From: Lignipirellula cremea
GTDB lineage: Bacteria; Planctomycetota; Planctomycetia; Pirellulales; Pirellulaceae
Length of the DNA stretch: 64,000 nt
Direction of reading: 5' to 3'
Assembly: GCF_007751035.1 (NCBI RefSeq)
Contig: NZ_CP036433.1
Coordinates: 5,561,001 to 5,625,000 of the forward strand
A program made the position numbers and the translations under genes. Below are positions 1 through 9,109 of the stretch, piece after piece. The number at the start of each line of letters is the position of its first letter. The stretch's first letter is position 1. The notes under the pieces are model-generated. The model searched no databases and had not been told where the DNA came from. It saw nothing but the letters and a program-made list of their open reading frames with translations.

Positions 1-113
1 TGGTGATAGAGTCATTTCAGGCGCACGTTTGATCCCCTGAGACCTGGCAAGCGGTTCTGAATGAAATCTCACAAGGCCGCCAGGCGCCTCGCATTCACAG
101 AAGGTTTTTCACG

Positions 114-755
114 ATGAACCTGGGCAAGTTGTTTGGCGCTGGAAGCACGGGTATGACGGATCCGGAGCATCGTGAAATGATAAGTTTTGCAGGTCCGGAT
201 TTGCCTGCCGCCTATATCGAGATTCTACGGCTATCCAATGGATTTCAGTTTGACAATGGTGCGATTCTCTACGCCTCGGCAGAAGTCGCAGAGCGAAACC
301 AAACTCTTGAAGTGCAATTTTACGAACCAGGTAAACTTGCAATCGGCGACGATGGAGGAGGAACTTTGTTCCTGCTTGACAAAGGAGCGGGGAAGGAGTC
401 CCAGGTTTCCACGATCGGAGCCGGCGCCCTTGGTTCGACAGCCCCGACCATCGTTTCGAACAGTATTCAAGCATGGATCGAGGACGGATGCCCTGCATCG
501 ACTCCGTCGTCTGTTGAAGTGTTTCCGGAATTTGTCGATGTCGTGCTCGAGAGATTGCCCAGCGAGGGCATGAAGGCGCTAATCAAGATCAAGAACGAGC
601 TGGGAATCAATACAAGCATTGGTGAGCTGAAACGAAGCTGTGAGAATCTGCCAGCATGTATCGCCAGGAAAGTGCCGTACGGAAAATTCCGTTTACGGTG
701 CCAGAAGCTGAACGAGCGGTTCGGCAATTGCCTGGTCCTGCAGGAGTGCGGATAG
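114..755 (+). CDS. SMI1/KNR4 (SUKH) family protein
   Basis: A 213-residue soluble protein. Its N-terminal two thirds match the SUKH/SMI1-KNR4 pattern: an LPAAYIEILRLSNGF helix around residues 29-43, followed by strands and a Gly-rich turn (IGDDGGGTLF, about 78-87). There is no signal peptide or membrane segment. In bacteria this superfamily is often the immunity protein of contact-dependent or polymorphic toxins, and SMI1/KNR4 genes are numerous in planctomycetes. No toxin is visible downstream, and the upstream side is cut by the window edge, so an immunity role is only possible. The ATG is preceded by AGAAGG. The C-terminal 50 residues are basic and Cys-containing and fall outside the domain. 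Confidence 0.75.
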   Translation: MNLGKLFGAGSTGMTDPEHREMISFAGPDLPAAYIEILRLSNGFQFDNGAILYASAEVAERNQTLEVQFYEPGKLAIGDDGGGTLFLLDKGAGKESQVSTIGAGALGSTAPTIVSNSIQAWIEDGCPASTPSSVEVFPEFVDVVLERLPSEGMKALIKIKNELGINTSIGELKRSCENLPACIARKVPYGKFRLRCQKLNERFGNCLVLQECG

Positions 756-940
756 GATGGAAAGAATCGGACGCACGCGGCGACTGCCGAGCCTGACCAT
801 CGCTGCCGGGAGTGCGACTCGATTGAACGCCGGCCAACGGCGGAGCTATTATGCCGCGGACGCAGGGCAATGCAATTGACGCAGTCATCATCACCGTTGA
901 TCTTGTAAATGATTCCTTTTAAATCCGGAGCGAGAATCCA

Positions 941-1543
941 ATGCGACGAACACTTTTCGTCCTGATAATGACCCTCTCGCAAATGTCGGCGGGATTCGCC
1001 CAGGCTGCGGAGCCGGCTGGGCCCGTTGGTCTTGAATATCGTCAGCGTCTTCCGGGCGTACGCATGGAGAAAGACGAGCAGGGACAGGTCGTATATCTCG
1101 AAGTGGCGAACGATAAATTCACCAATGCAGACGCAGTTCATATCGGGCGCATTCCCACGCTTAAGTCTGTGTCATTGTTTGCGACTGCCGTCACGGATGA
1201 CGGAATGACGTTCCTCCAGCATCTGCCGCATTTGGAAAGCATTGCAATAATAGGGTTGAGCTTGCCCGACAATACCGAAAAGAAATGCCCATTCCGCGGG
1301 ACGGGCCTGGCTCACCTGCATCCCCGGGCGGAACTAACTTCCGTGAATTTTAGTACGAGCGAGTTTGGCGACCCAGCAAGGAATCTGTTGCTGAAGGAAA
1401 AGTCCCTCAAGAGCGTTTTTCTCATCGACTCGAATATGACCCAGCAAGGAATCGACCTGCTGCGTCAAGGTCTGCCCGATGCGAACATCTACGGCGGCAA
1501 AGTATTCGGGACTTCTTTCCCTGGGCTTTCCCCCGCGCCATAG
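941..1543 (+). CDS. secreted leucine-rich-repeat-like protein
   Basis: A 200-residue protein with a clear Sec signal peptide (hydrophobic residues 4-18, cleavage near AQA-AEP around 22). Degenerate LRR strands follow: LKSVSLFAT, LESIAIIGL and LKSVFLIDS appear at regular spacing. This is the pattern of short LRR-type repeats in many planctomycete exported proteins that act as binding scaffolds. No catalytic motif is visible. It stands alone; the flanking gaps of 185 and 490 bp hold no convincing gene. The ligand is unknown. Confidence 0.65.
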   Translation: MRRTLFVLIMTLSQMSAGFAQAAEPAGPVGLEYRQRLPGVRMEKDEQGQVVYLEVANDKFTNADAVHIGRIPTLKSVSLFATAVTDDGMTFLQHLPHLESIAIIGLSLPDNTEKKCPFRGTGLAHLHPRAELTSVNFSTSEFGDPARNLLLKEKSLKSVFLIDSNMTQQGIDLLRQGLPDANIYGGKVFGTSFPGLSPAP

Positions 1544-2032
1544 CAAGGCCCGGGCCCTGCATGAATGCACGTCAACTCGCGCTGGTTCTTGCGGACCGGC
1601 AATAGCAGTCCGCATTGGAAGGTAAACCCTCGCAGGGCGTCGTGGAGCGTTCCCCCAGATGCGTGCCTTTCGGGATAAACGACCGAAACCTCCTACTCCT
1701 CCTGGCCTGGCGGTGGAAACCCGAAAGCCAAGCTGGGCGTGCGCTGGAACAGGCGACAGGAATTCCGGACGTCGTTTCTGGAGTGACGGGAGCTGCGGCA
1801 GAGGCCATGCTGCGTGCAAGCAACCCTAACCCTAACAATGGGTTAGGGCGCCGCTCGTGGACTTTCTAGAAGGCGCCGGCGGGACGCCTTACGGGTCCAA
1901 CGAGTGCGTCGGTTGCCGCCGAATTGGATACGGACGGTGGCGGCGTGGTCAGCGTCGTTGACACTTCTTCTTCCCGGGAACTACAATGACGCGTTTTCCT
2001 GCACCGTTTTGGGTTGCCGAGGGACGTTATCG
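1544..2032. other. intergenic stretch before argB
   Basis: I find no convincing gene in this 489-bp gap. Short open frames on both strands lack ribosome binding sites and domain-like sequence. The one clear structure is the telomere-motif hairpin at 1824-1848. The argB frame stays open upstream to a GTG at 1904, but the added residues do not look like acetylglutamate kinase. Confidence 0.6.
1824..1848. repeat. hairpin of telomere-like CCCTAA units
   Basis: CCCTAACCC (1824-1832) and GGGTTAGGG (1840-1848) form a perfect 9-bp stem around a 7-nt loop. The left arm is nearly two CCCTAA units. No T-run follows, so it is not an obvious terminator. It lies about 185 bp before the probable argB start. 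Confidence 0.6.
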
Positions 2033-2911
2033 TTGGACGAAGCAATACGTAAAGCTGACACGCTGATCGAGGCCCTGGGCTGGATTCGGCGTTTTCGTGG
2101 CAAGTTGACCGTGATCAAGCTGGGCGGCAGCGTGATGGAGCAGCCCGATGCGCTCCGCCATGTGCTGCTCGACATCATGTTTATGGAAACGGTCGACATG
2201 CGGCCCGTGGTCGTGCATGGCGGCGGGGCGGCGATCAGCAGAGCGATGGATACGTCGGGCATCGAGCCGCGGTTTATCCAGGGCCGTCGGTATACCGACG
2301 ACGCAACCTTGAAAATCGTCGAGGAAGTTCTCGCCTACGACGTCAACGAAGCGATCGCCAAACGGATCGAAGAGATGGGCGGCCGGGCCATGCCGCTTAA
2401 TTTCCGTTCGACCAACGTCCTGTTCGGCGAGAAGCTGACGCTGCCCGGTCCCGAAGGCGAGATCGACCTGGGGCGGGTCGGCCATGTGACGCGGGTGGAC
2501 CGATCGACGATTGAGAACCTGTGCTATGCGGGCCAGGTGCCGGTGATTCCGTCGATGTGCCTCGACGCGGAAGGCGGCATGCTGAACGTTAACGCCGATA
2601 CAGCCGCCACGGCGGTCGCCCAGGCGCTGGGCGCCGAGAAGCTCATTATGCTGAGCGATGTCAGCGGCGTGCTGCTGGACAAGAAAGACCCCGGCTCGCT
2701 GATCCATTCGCTGAACGAGGCGGAAGCTCGCGAGCTGATCCGCACCGGCGCGATCGATGCGGGCATGATCCCCAAAGTCGAAGCCTGTCTGGAAACGCTC
2801 AACAAAGGGGTGCGGAAGGTGCATATTATCGATGGGCGCGTGCGGCACTCGCTGCTCCTGGAGATCTACACCACCAGCGGCGTGGGCACCGAAATCGTCA
2901 AAGAGCGTTAA
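2033..2911 (+). CDS. argB: acetylglutamate kinase
   Basis: ArgB phosphorylates N-acetyl-L-glutamate with ATP, the second step of arginine synthesis. Visible motifs are the kinase N-terminus VIKLGGSVM, the VVHGGG acetylglutamate-binding loop, and [10 protein letters not shown] with [11 protein letters not shown] in the nucleotide-binding half. The frame is open from a GTG at 1904, but the family-like sequence begins at [16 protein letters not shown] chose the TTG at 2033 because GAGGGA ends 8 nt upstream and the resulting 292 residues fit the family. It is first in an argB-argD-argF run, with argD starting 150 bp downstream. Confidence 0.93.
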   Translation: MDEAIRKADTLIEALGWIRRFRGKLTVIKLGGSVMEQPDALRHVLLDIMFMETVDMRPVVVHGGGAAISRAMDTSGIEPRFIQGRRYTDDATLKIVEEVLAYDVNEAIAKRIEEMGGRAMPLNFRSTNVLFGEKLTLPGPEGEIDLGRVGHVTRVDRSTIENLCYAGQVPVIPSMCLDAEGGMLNVNADTAATAVAQALGAEKLIMLSDVSGVLLDKKDPGSLIHSLNEAEARELIRTGAIDAGMIPKVEACLETLNKGVRKVHIIDGRVRHSLLLEIYTTSGVGTEIVKER

Positions 2912-2942
2912 TCTCGCGGCGCCCCCCCTCGTCTGTTTTTCT

Positions 2943-2957
2943 GGTTCGTCGCGAACC
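2943..2957 (+). other. small hairpin in argB-argD gap
   Basis: GGTTCG and CGAACC pair as a 6-bp stem with a 3-nt loop, 31 bp after the argB stop. There is no T-run. It could be an RNA processing or attenuation element, or incidental. Confidence 0.3.
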
Positions 2958-3061
2958 TGGTTCCTTGTAGGCGGTCTGATTACTTTTCCCACATTGCCTG
3001 CCGGCAGTTCCGCCGCCGGGTAATTATTCCGTTCGTTGTTTTGTGCAAAGGACACTCGCTA

Positions 3062-4264
3062 ATGACCGTGAGCGCTGCCTTGAATTCGGCCGAGACCGTC
3101 GAATTATTTCACAAGTATGTGATTCCCAACTATCGTCGCTACCCGGTCAACCTGGTCCGCGGCGAAGGCTCCAACGTGTGGGATAGCGAAGGCAATCGGT
3201 TTCTCGATCTGTTCCCCGGCTGGGGCTGCAACCTGCTGGGCCATTGCCCGCCAAAGGTAGTGCAGGCCGTCCAGGAACAAGCGGCCGCCCTGCTGCACGT
3301 GCCCAACTCCTGGCACATGGAAGCCCAGGGCCAGTGGGCCAAAATGCTTTCCGAACGCAGTTTTGGCGGGCAGGCGTTCTTCTGCAACTCCGGCGCGGAA
3401 GCGAACGAAGCCGCCATCAAACTAGCGCGGCTGCACACGCCGCGTGAAAAGTACAAAATCATCACCTTTGAAGGCGGCTTTCACGGCCGCACTCTCGGGG
3501 CCACCGCCGCCACCGCCCAGCCCAAATACCACGAGGGCCTGGGGCCGCTTATGGCCGGCTTCAAGTACGCCCCCTTTGGCGATCTGGAAGCAGTCGAAGC
3601 ATTGATCGACGCCGAAACCTGCGCCCTGATGGTCGAGCCCGTCCAAGGGGAAGGCGGCGTTCGCATTCCGCCTGAAGGCTTCCTGGCCGGACTGCGGGAG
3701 TTGGCCGACGAGCATGAGTTGCTGCTGATCTTCGACGAAGTGCAGGCCGGCTGCGGCCGACTGGGCGAATGGTTCGCCTACCAGCATTTCGGCGTGACGC
3801 CCGACGTCATGACGCTGGCCAAGGCCATCTGCGGCGGCGTCGCCGGCGGCGCCATGCTGACCACCGCCGAGATCGCCCCCAGTCTGCGGCCTGGCATGCA
3901 TGCTTCGACCTTCGGCGGCAATCCGCTGGCCGCGCGGGCTGGCATCGCCACGCTGGAAACGATTGAAGAAGAGAACTTGCTGGAGCGGGCCAAACACCTG
4001 GGCGAACTGTTCCGCACCCGGCTGGAAGCCCTGCAGCAGGAGTGCGAACGGATCCGCGAGGTGCGCGTCCAGGGAGTGATGATCGGCATTGAACTGGTCG
4101 ACGAAGGCGCCGATGTCGTGACCGCAGCCATGGAAAAAGGGCTGCTGATTAACTGCACGCAAAACACGGTGATTCGGCTTTTGCCGGCGATGAACCTTTC
4201 CGACGAACAGGCCCACGAGGGTTGCGATATCCTCGCCGACATCCTCAAGCAAGGGGGCGCCTGA
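3062..4264 (+). CDS. argD: acetylornithine aminotransferase
   Basis: A class III PLP-dependent aminotransferase of 400 residues that converts N-acetylglutamate semialdehyde to N-acetylornithine. Landmarks are [12 protein letters not shown] at 109-120 (PLP phosphate and cofactor contacts), GGFHGRT at 138-144, [10 protein letters not shown] with Asp225 for the PLP pyridine nitrogen, and TLAKAI with Lys254 for the Schiff base. The ATG at 3062 is preferred over the in-frame TTG at 3041 because AAAGGA lies 9 nt before it. The stop codon overlaps the argF ATG (TGATG), implying translational coupling. Confidence 0.95.
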   Translation: MTVSAALNSAETVELFHKYVIPNYRRYPVNLVRGEGSNVWDSEGNRFLDLFPGWGCNLLGHCPPKVVQAVQEQAAALLHVPNSWHMEAQGQWAKMLSERSFGGQAFFCNSGAEANEAAIKLARLHTPREKYKIITFEGGFHGRTLGATAATAQPKYHEGLGPLMAGFKYAPFGDLEAVEALIDAETCALMVEPVQGEGGVRIPPEGFLAGLRELADEHELLLIFDEVQAGCGRLGEWFAYQHFGVTPDVMTLAKAICGGVAGGAMLTTAEIAPSLRPGMHASTFGGNPLAARAGIATLETIEEENLLERAKHLGELFRTRLEALQQECERIREVRVQGVMIGIELVDEGADVVTAAMEKGLLINCTQNTVIRLLPAMNLSDEQAHEGCDILADILKQGGA

Positions 4265-5181
4265 TGCGACATGTTCTGACACTCTTTGATCTATCGCCCG
4301 ACGAAATCCGACAGATCTTTACGCTGGCGGCGGAACTCAAGGCGAAGCTCGTCCAGGGAATTCGGGAGCCGATTTACCCAGGCCGGGTGCTGGCCATGCT
4401 GTTCCAGAAACAGTCGCTGCGCACGCGGGTCAGCTTTGAATGCGCCATGGCGCACCTGGGCGGCAACAGTCTGTTCCTGGGAGAGGACGTCGGCTGGGGC
4501 AGCCGAGAATCCGTCGCCGACTTCTCGCGCGTTCTCAGCGAGTATGTCGATCTGATTGTGTGCCGTTCCAAACGCCACAGTCTGGTCGCCGAACTGGCCG
4601 AGCATAGCACCTGTCCGGTGATCAATGGTCTGACCGATCTGGCCCACCCGTGTCAGGCGATAACCGATCTGTTCACCATCCAGGAGCATTTTGGCGACCT
4701 GAAAAACCGGAAACTGACCTATGTCGGCGACGCCAATAATGTCGCCCGCAGCCTGGCGCTGTGCTGCGCACAGCTGGGCGTTCCGTTTGCCATTGCTTCG
4801 CCGACGGGTTACCAGTTTGATCCCGCATTTCTGGAGAAACTGGCGGAGCGTTTTCCAGCGTTCCAGGTGGAGGCCACCACCGATCCGGCCGCAGCGGTCG
4901 ACGGCGCTTCGGCCGTTTACACTGATGTGTGGGCGAGCATGGGACAGGAAGACGAGCGCGAAGCCCGTTGCAAGGCGTTTGCCGACTACCAGGTCGACGG
5001 CAAGCTGATGAAGCATGCCAAACGCGACGCCATCTTCCTGCACTGCCTGCCAGCCCGTCGGGGAGAGGAAGTGTCGGCCGAAGTCATCGATGGTCCGCAG
5101 AGCGTGATCGTGCAGCAGGCCGGCAATCGGCTGCATGCCCAGAAAGGGCTCATGGCCTGGCTGCTCAGCGAAGGCGCCTGA
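4264..5181 (+). CDS. argF: ornithine carbamoyltransferase
   Basis: ArgF makes citrulline from ornithine and carbamoyl phosphate. The 305-residue protein carries the carbamoyl-phosphate loop as SLRTR (51-55) in place of the commoner STRTR, HPCQ at 128-131, and the HCLPARRGEEV C-terminal active-site loop containing the HCLP signature. The start overlaps the argD stop by one base, with AAGGGGG 7-8 nt upstream. No arginine repressor or ARG-box-like operator is evident nearby. Confidence 0.95.
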   Translation: MRHVLTLFDLSPDEIRQIFTLAAELKAKLVQGIREPIYPGRVLAMLFQKQSLRTRVSFECAMAHLGGNSLFLGEDVGWGSRESVADFSRVLSEYVDLIVCRSKRHSLVAELAEHSTCPVINGLTDLAHPCQAITDLFTIQEHFGDLKNRKLTYVGDANNVARSLALCCAQLGVPFAIASPTGYQFDPAFLEKLAERFPAFQVEATTDPAAAVDGASAVYTDVWASMGQEDEREARCKAFADYQVDGKLMKHAKRDAIFLHCLPARRGEEVSAEVIDGPQSVIVQQAGNRLHAQKGLMAWLLSEGA

Positions 5182-5396
5182 GCCGGCTCTTCTGCAGCCG
5201 CCCTATAGTTTCCCAAAAGACGAGCCGCCTGGATCGTCTTTTGTGCATCACCGGGCGACCTGCTCCCGAACAACGAGACGGCGCGGCGGGCAAGCCGAGG
5301 GGGAACTGCGCGAGCATCGCCTTGTCGCAGCGAAGCGAATGCCCGACAATAGACTGGCTCCCTGGATGCGGCCTGTTTCTCCTTTCTGGTTCTGTC

Positions 5397-6143
5397 ATGA
5401 CTCACTCACGCAACCTGCTGCTGTTAATTCTGGGACTTTGCCTGGGTTGCTCAGGCCCCGCGGCCGCGCCGCCGACAGCGGAAGAACCGGCTACGGAAAC
5501 CTCCCCCTCCCGTTCCACCCCCGCCAAGGGAACGCTGACGGATGCTATTGGTTCGACCGTTTCGCCGGGAACCGGCCCCACTGACGACGCCAAGGTGCTG
5601 GCTCCGCTGAAACTGGACGCAACCCTGCGTGAACCCTGGGAGGAGTTTCTGGCTTCTCCCAGCGAGGAAAGGTTCTTGCTGCTGCGACAGTTGCTGCTGA
5701 ACCATAAAGAATACAATCCCCAATCAACCCAGCTGGAACAGGCCGACAGATTGATCTTGCGGGAACGCTACCAGGAAGCGGCCGACCTTTGCCTGGCGGC
5801 GATGCCGAATCTGCTGCTGAGTCCGCGGGCCCATTTGCATCTGGCGCTGGCCGCTGAACGCCTGGGCGATCAGGAACGCGCGCATCAGGAAGGTCTGGCG
5901 GCCGCCACGCTGCTCAGCGGAATCGAATGGACGGGCGAAGGGACGCAGACGCTACCCTACCTGATCTGCCGTAGCGACGACGCCCTGGACCTGATGCGAT
6001 TCTATGGCGAGGGACTGTCCGGCGCAAACCAGCTACAAAAAGGCGGGCGTTATTTTGAGGTCCTGCAGACAGAGGACGGGGAAAAAGTCTGGTTCGATAT
6101 TACGGATATGCTCGTGGCCCTCGACCGGGCCGCCCGCAGCTAA
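5397..6143 (+). CDS. putative lipoprotein with TPR-like helices
   Basis: A 248-residue protein beginning with a lipoprotein signal: hydrophobic residues 7-16, then a lipobox LCLGC with the acylated Cys around residue 18. A Pro/Thr-rich linker follows, then a helical region (repeated Leu/Ala-rich helices, about 90-190) resembling tetratricopeptide repeats. No enzymatic motif is visible. It sits 36 bp before the membrane-bound trypsin-like protease on the same strand, so the two may be co-expressed. I do not recognise a named family. Confidence 0.65.
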   Translation: MTHSRNLLLLILGLCLGCSGPAAAPPTAEEPATETSPSRSTPAKGTLTDAIGSTVSPGTGPTDDAKVLAPLKLDATLREPWEEFLASPSEERFLLLRQLLLNHKEYNPQSTQLEQADRLILRERYQEAADLCLAAMPNLLLSPRAHLHLALAAERLGDQERAHQEGLAAATLLSGIEWTGEGTQTLPYLICRSDDALDLMRFYGEGLSGANQLQKGGRYFEVLQTEDGEKVWFDITDMLVALDRAARS

Positions 6144-6179
6144 ATCCCACGCGGGCCGCCTTTCGAAGCGGAACTTTGG

Positions 6180-7124
6180 ATGACCAAACCGAGCGACAAG
6201 ATCCGGATTTCGCCCGAGGAGGTCGCTCCCCTTCCGCTGCAGATCAAATCCGAAGAAGTCGCCCGCGTGCAACCGTCCCCGCCTTTACGGGCCGGCGTTT
6301 CCCAGGGCGCAGCGCCGCCGCCAGACGACGACCTGGCGGATTCACCACCATGGTACTGGTGGACTCTGGTGACGCTCACGCCGTTTTTCAACGCCTGGAT
6401 CTGGTGGCGAATGGCGCCCGCCGAGCGAAGCCGCCGGCATATCTATCGCGGGGTGGCGATTCTGCTGGCTTATCTGTCACTGGTGGGCGTTGTGCTGCTC
6501 GGCATGTGGGGCTTTCAACCGCGACGCAACTGGGTGGAGCAGGCCGCCTATAACGCCGATCATAGCGTGGTGCAGATCCAAACCGGCTATGTGATGGGAG
6601 CCGGCTTTGTGATCGCCAGCCAGGAAGGCCGGCATTTGATTTTGACAAATCGCCATGTGGTCAGCGACGGCGACACCTGCCAGGTGCGACTGCGTTCCGG
6701 GCGGCAACTGCAGGGACGCGTGGCGGGCCGCCCCCGCGATGCAGAGATTGATCTGGCCCTGGTGCTGGTTCAGTCCCGCGAGCTGGCTCCGCTTGCGCGT
6801 ATCGGCTCGTTCGACACGGTCGCTGTGGGGGAAGAAGTGGTTGCCATCGGGCACCCGTTAGGGCTGGAATACACGCTGACGACCGGCATCATCTCCGCCA
6901 AGCGCGGCGGGATGGAACTGCAGACCAGCGCCGCCATCAGTCGAGGCAACAGCGGCGGCCCGCTGCTGTCCAAGCGAGGCTACGTGGTGGGAGTCAACAC
7001 GCGAACGGTCGATCCGAGCGACGCCCAGTCGCTCGGCTTCGCCGTACGGGCCGATCTGGTCCGGCAGACTGCCCTGTGGAAGTTCGACGCTGACATCACT
7101 GACCTGCTGCAGCGGATTCGTTAG
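6180..7124 (+). CDS. membrane-anchored trypsin-like serine protease (S1C)
   Basis: A 314-residue HtrA/DegP-type protease domain without a PDZ domain. A Pro-rich cytoplasmic N-terminus is followed by two hydrophobic segments (about 58-76 and 90-110), which would leave the protease domain outside the membrane. The catalytic triad is visible: His159 in LTNRHVV, Asp191 in EIDLALV and Ser258 in GNSGGP. An oxyanion-type segment GHPLG lies at 224-228. Without PDZ modules, substrate selection must differ from DegP. Its stop codon interlocks with that of the convergent prs gene (4-nt overlap). Confidence 0.85.
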   Translation: MTKPSDKIRISPEEVAPLPLQIKSEEVARVQPSPPLRAGVSQGAAPPPDDDLADSPPWYWWTLVTLTPFFNAWIWWRMAPAERSRRHIYRGVAILLAYLSLVGVVLLGMWGFQPRRNWVEQAAYNADHSVVQIQTGYVMGAGFVIASQEGRHLILTNRHVVSDGDTCQVRLRSGRQLQGRVAGRPRDAEIDLALVLVQSRELAPLARIGSFDTVAVGEEVVAIGHPLGLEYTLTTGIISAKRGGMELQTSAAISRGNSGGPLLSKRGYVVGVNTRTVDPSDAQSLGFAVRADLVRQTALWKFDADITDLLQRIR

Positions 7125-8077
7125 CGGTCGGCTTCGTCGAAGATGGCGCTGATCGACTGGTCGAAGTGGATGCGGCGAATGGCTTCGCCCAGCAGTTCGG
7201 CGACCGACAGGATTTTGATGTTCGGCAACATCTGCTCTTTCCGCAGCGGCACGCTGTCGGTGATCACCACGCTGGTGATGGGCGCCTTGGCGATTCGTTC
7301 ACAGGCTTTGCCGCACAGCAGCCCGTGCGTGGCGGCCACGTGGATCTCGCGAGCGCCGGCCTGATGCACGCGTTCGGCGGCGCCGCAGATGGAGCCAGCG
7401 GTGCTGATCATGTCGTCGAACATCAGGGCGATGCGGCCTTCGACCGGTCCGCCAATGATGTTCTCCTGTTTGGTTTCATAGGCGCTGGAGCGGCGTTTGT
7501 CGACGATCGCCAGTTTGCCGCCCAGGCGTTTCATGTGGCCGACGGCCCGTTTGATACTGCCTTCGTCGGGGCTGATAATGACCAAGTCGTCGGGCGTGTA
7601 GCCTTTTTCCAGGAAGTGGTTGTTGAGCACCTTGGAAGCGTAGAGGTGATCGACGGGCACGTCGAAAAAGCCCTGGATCTGCGCGGCGTGCAGGTCCATC
7701 GTCAACACGCGGTCGGCCCCGGCACGGGTGATGATATTGGCGACCAGCTTGGCCGTGATAGGCACGCGGCCTTCATCTTTCCGGTCCTGTCGGGCATAGC
7801 CAAAGTACGGCATGACGGCCGTAATGCGCGCGGCGCTGGCCCGCTTGCAACTGTCGATCATCACCAACAGTTCCATGATGTTGTCGTTGACCGGCGGACA
7901 GGTTGGCTGCACCAGGTAAACGTCGCGGCCGCGGATATCTTCCAGAATCTTGCAAGAGATTTCGCCGTCGGGAAAATTGCTGAGCGCAATGTCGGCCGAA
8001 CGCAGATTCAGATACTCGCAAATGTTACGCGACAAACTGGGATTGGCGCGTCCGCTGAAGATTTTGAGGTCTCGCAT
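7121..8077 (-). CDS. prs: ribose-phosphate pyrophosphokinase
   Basis: Prs makes PRPP from ribose 5-phosphate and ATP for nucleotide, histidine and tryptophan synthesis. Diagnostic stretches are FPDGEISCKI, the PYFGYARQDRK catalytic region, TMDLHAAQIQGFF, and the PRPP loop as FDDMISTAGS (Ser replaces the usual Asp/Glu). I start at the ATG at 8077, which gives MRDLKIFSG and 318 residues, close to the usual 315; ATGs at 8083 and 8098 are also in frame. The GlmU-like gene lies 91 bp upstream on the same strand, a linkage also known from other bacteria. Confidence 0.94.
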   Translation of the reverse strand: MRDLKIFSGRANPSLSRNICEYLNLRSADIALSNFPDGEISCKILEDIRGRDVYLVQPTCPPVNDNIMELLVMIDSCKRASAARITAVMPYFGYARQDRKDEGRVPITAKLVANIITRAGADRVLTMDLHAAQIQGFFDVPVDHLYASKVLNNHFLEKGYTPDDLVIISPDEGSIKRAVGHMKRLGGKLAIVDKRRSSAYETKQENIIGGPVEGRIALMFDDMISTAGSICGAAERVHQAGAREIHVAATHGLLCGKACERIAKAPITSVVITDSVPLRKEQMLPNIKILSVAELLGEAIRRIHFDQSISAIFDEADR

Positions 8078-8168
8078 GGGCATCCGCCAACGTTTCATCG
8101 GGTAAGCGATTGTGAAAGAGCGTACGAATTTACGGGGAATTGCCCGTGGACGCCGACAAGGAATGGCG

Positions 8169-8918
8169 TTAAGCCTGTTCGTTCAGTTTTTGCATTTCTG
8201 CTTCGACCCGCGCCAGATCGTCGAGCGTGTTGATGCTGAGGGCTTCACACGGCTCCAGCACCGGCAGGGCGTCGACCGGACGGCCCATACGACGCAGAAT
8301 GCCAGGGCAATCGGTCAAGTAATATTCGCCCTGATTGTTGTCGTTCGACAGCTGGTCGAGGGCGAGAATCAGGTCCTGCGAGTTGAACACATAGGTGCTC
8401 ATGTTGACTTCGGTTACGGCCAGCTGTTCAGGGGTAGCGTCTTTGTGTTCAACAATACCGACAAAGGCCTGGTTCTCGTCCCGCACAATCCGACCGAGTC
8501 CGGTGGGGTCTTCTTTATGCAGCGTGCCGAGCAGGCAGGCCGGCTTTTCGATTTCAAACTTTTCCAGCAGTTTACGCAGCGAAGCGGGACGCAGCAAAGG
8601 GGAATCGCCGGTGACGATCACTACCGGCCCGTCGTGGGCGACCAGTTGTTCCCGGCACATCATGACGGCATGCCCAGTGCCGTGCTGGACGTTCTGTTCG
8701 GCAAACTCCACGCTGGTATAATCGGCAAGTGCTTCGCGAACCAGGTCGCCGCCGTAGCCAATCACCACGACACAGCCGTCCACGCCACCTTCTTCCAGCG
8801 ACTGCAGTACGTATTCAATCATTGGCCGACCCCGTACCGGGTGCAGCACTTTAGGCAAATCCGAGTTCATTCGCGAGCCTTTTCCGGCCGCCAGAACAAT
8901 TGCCAATCGCTCGCTCAT
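8169..8918 (-). CDS. GlmU-type sugar nucleotidyltransferase (N-terminal domain only)
   Basis: A 249-residue NTP transferase with the GlmU uridylyltransferase signature: VLAAGKGSRMNSDLPKVL at the N-terminus, QHGTGHAV, VTGDSPLL, and EVNMSTYVF. The best guess is UDP-GlcNAc formation from GlcNAc-1-P and UTP for peptidoglycan or LPS precursors. The left-handed beta-helix acetyltransferase half of canonical GlmU (about 450 residues) is absent; the gene ends normally after a short helix. The acetyltransferase step must be encoded elsewhere, or the substrate differs. The frame is open upstream to 9113, but that stretch does not resemble the family; MSERLAIVLAAG is the natural start. Confidence 0.85.
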   Translation of the reverse strand: MSERLAIVLAAGKGSRMNSDLPKVLHPVRGRPMIEYVLQSLEEGGVDGCVVVIGYGGDLVREALADYTSVEFAEQNVQHGTGHAVMMCREQLVAHDGPVVIVTGDSPLLRPASLRKLLEKFEIEKPACLLGTLHKEDPTGLGRIVRDENQAFVGIVEHKDATPEQLAVTEVNMSTYVFNSQDLILALDQLSNDNNQGEYYLTDCPGILRRMGRPVDALPVLEPCEALSINTLDDLARVEAEMQKLNEQA

Positions 8919-9109
8919 TTTGGAATCTCTGCTCCGTGAGAATGCAGTTTCGTTCCGCTTGCGAATATGTTCCCATGAACACCGTTTGCGTTCCAGGGGT
9001 AGCGCCGAGAAACCTGTCGTTCGCTGTCCGGTCCGCCCAGGCGACGCCAGGTTCGCTCTCAGGCGGGTCCCGGCAGGGAACTGCGAGCCTCCACAAAAAT
9101 GAGGGGTGG

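Noticed and set aside
5182-5396. A coding extension upstream of the lipoprotein start
   Set aside because: The frame is open back into argF, but only the segment from 5397 begins with a proper lipoprotein signal; the rest is argF antiframe.
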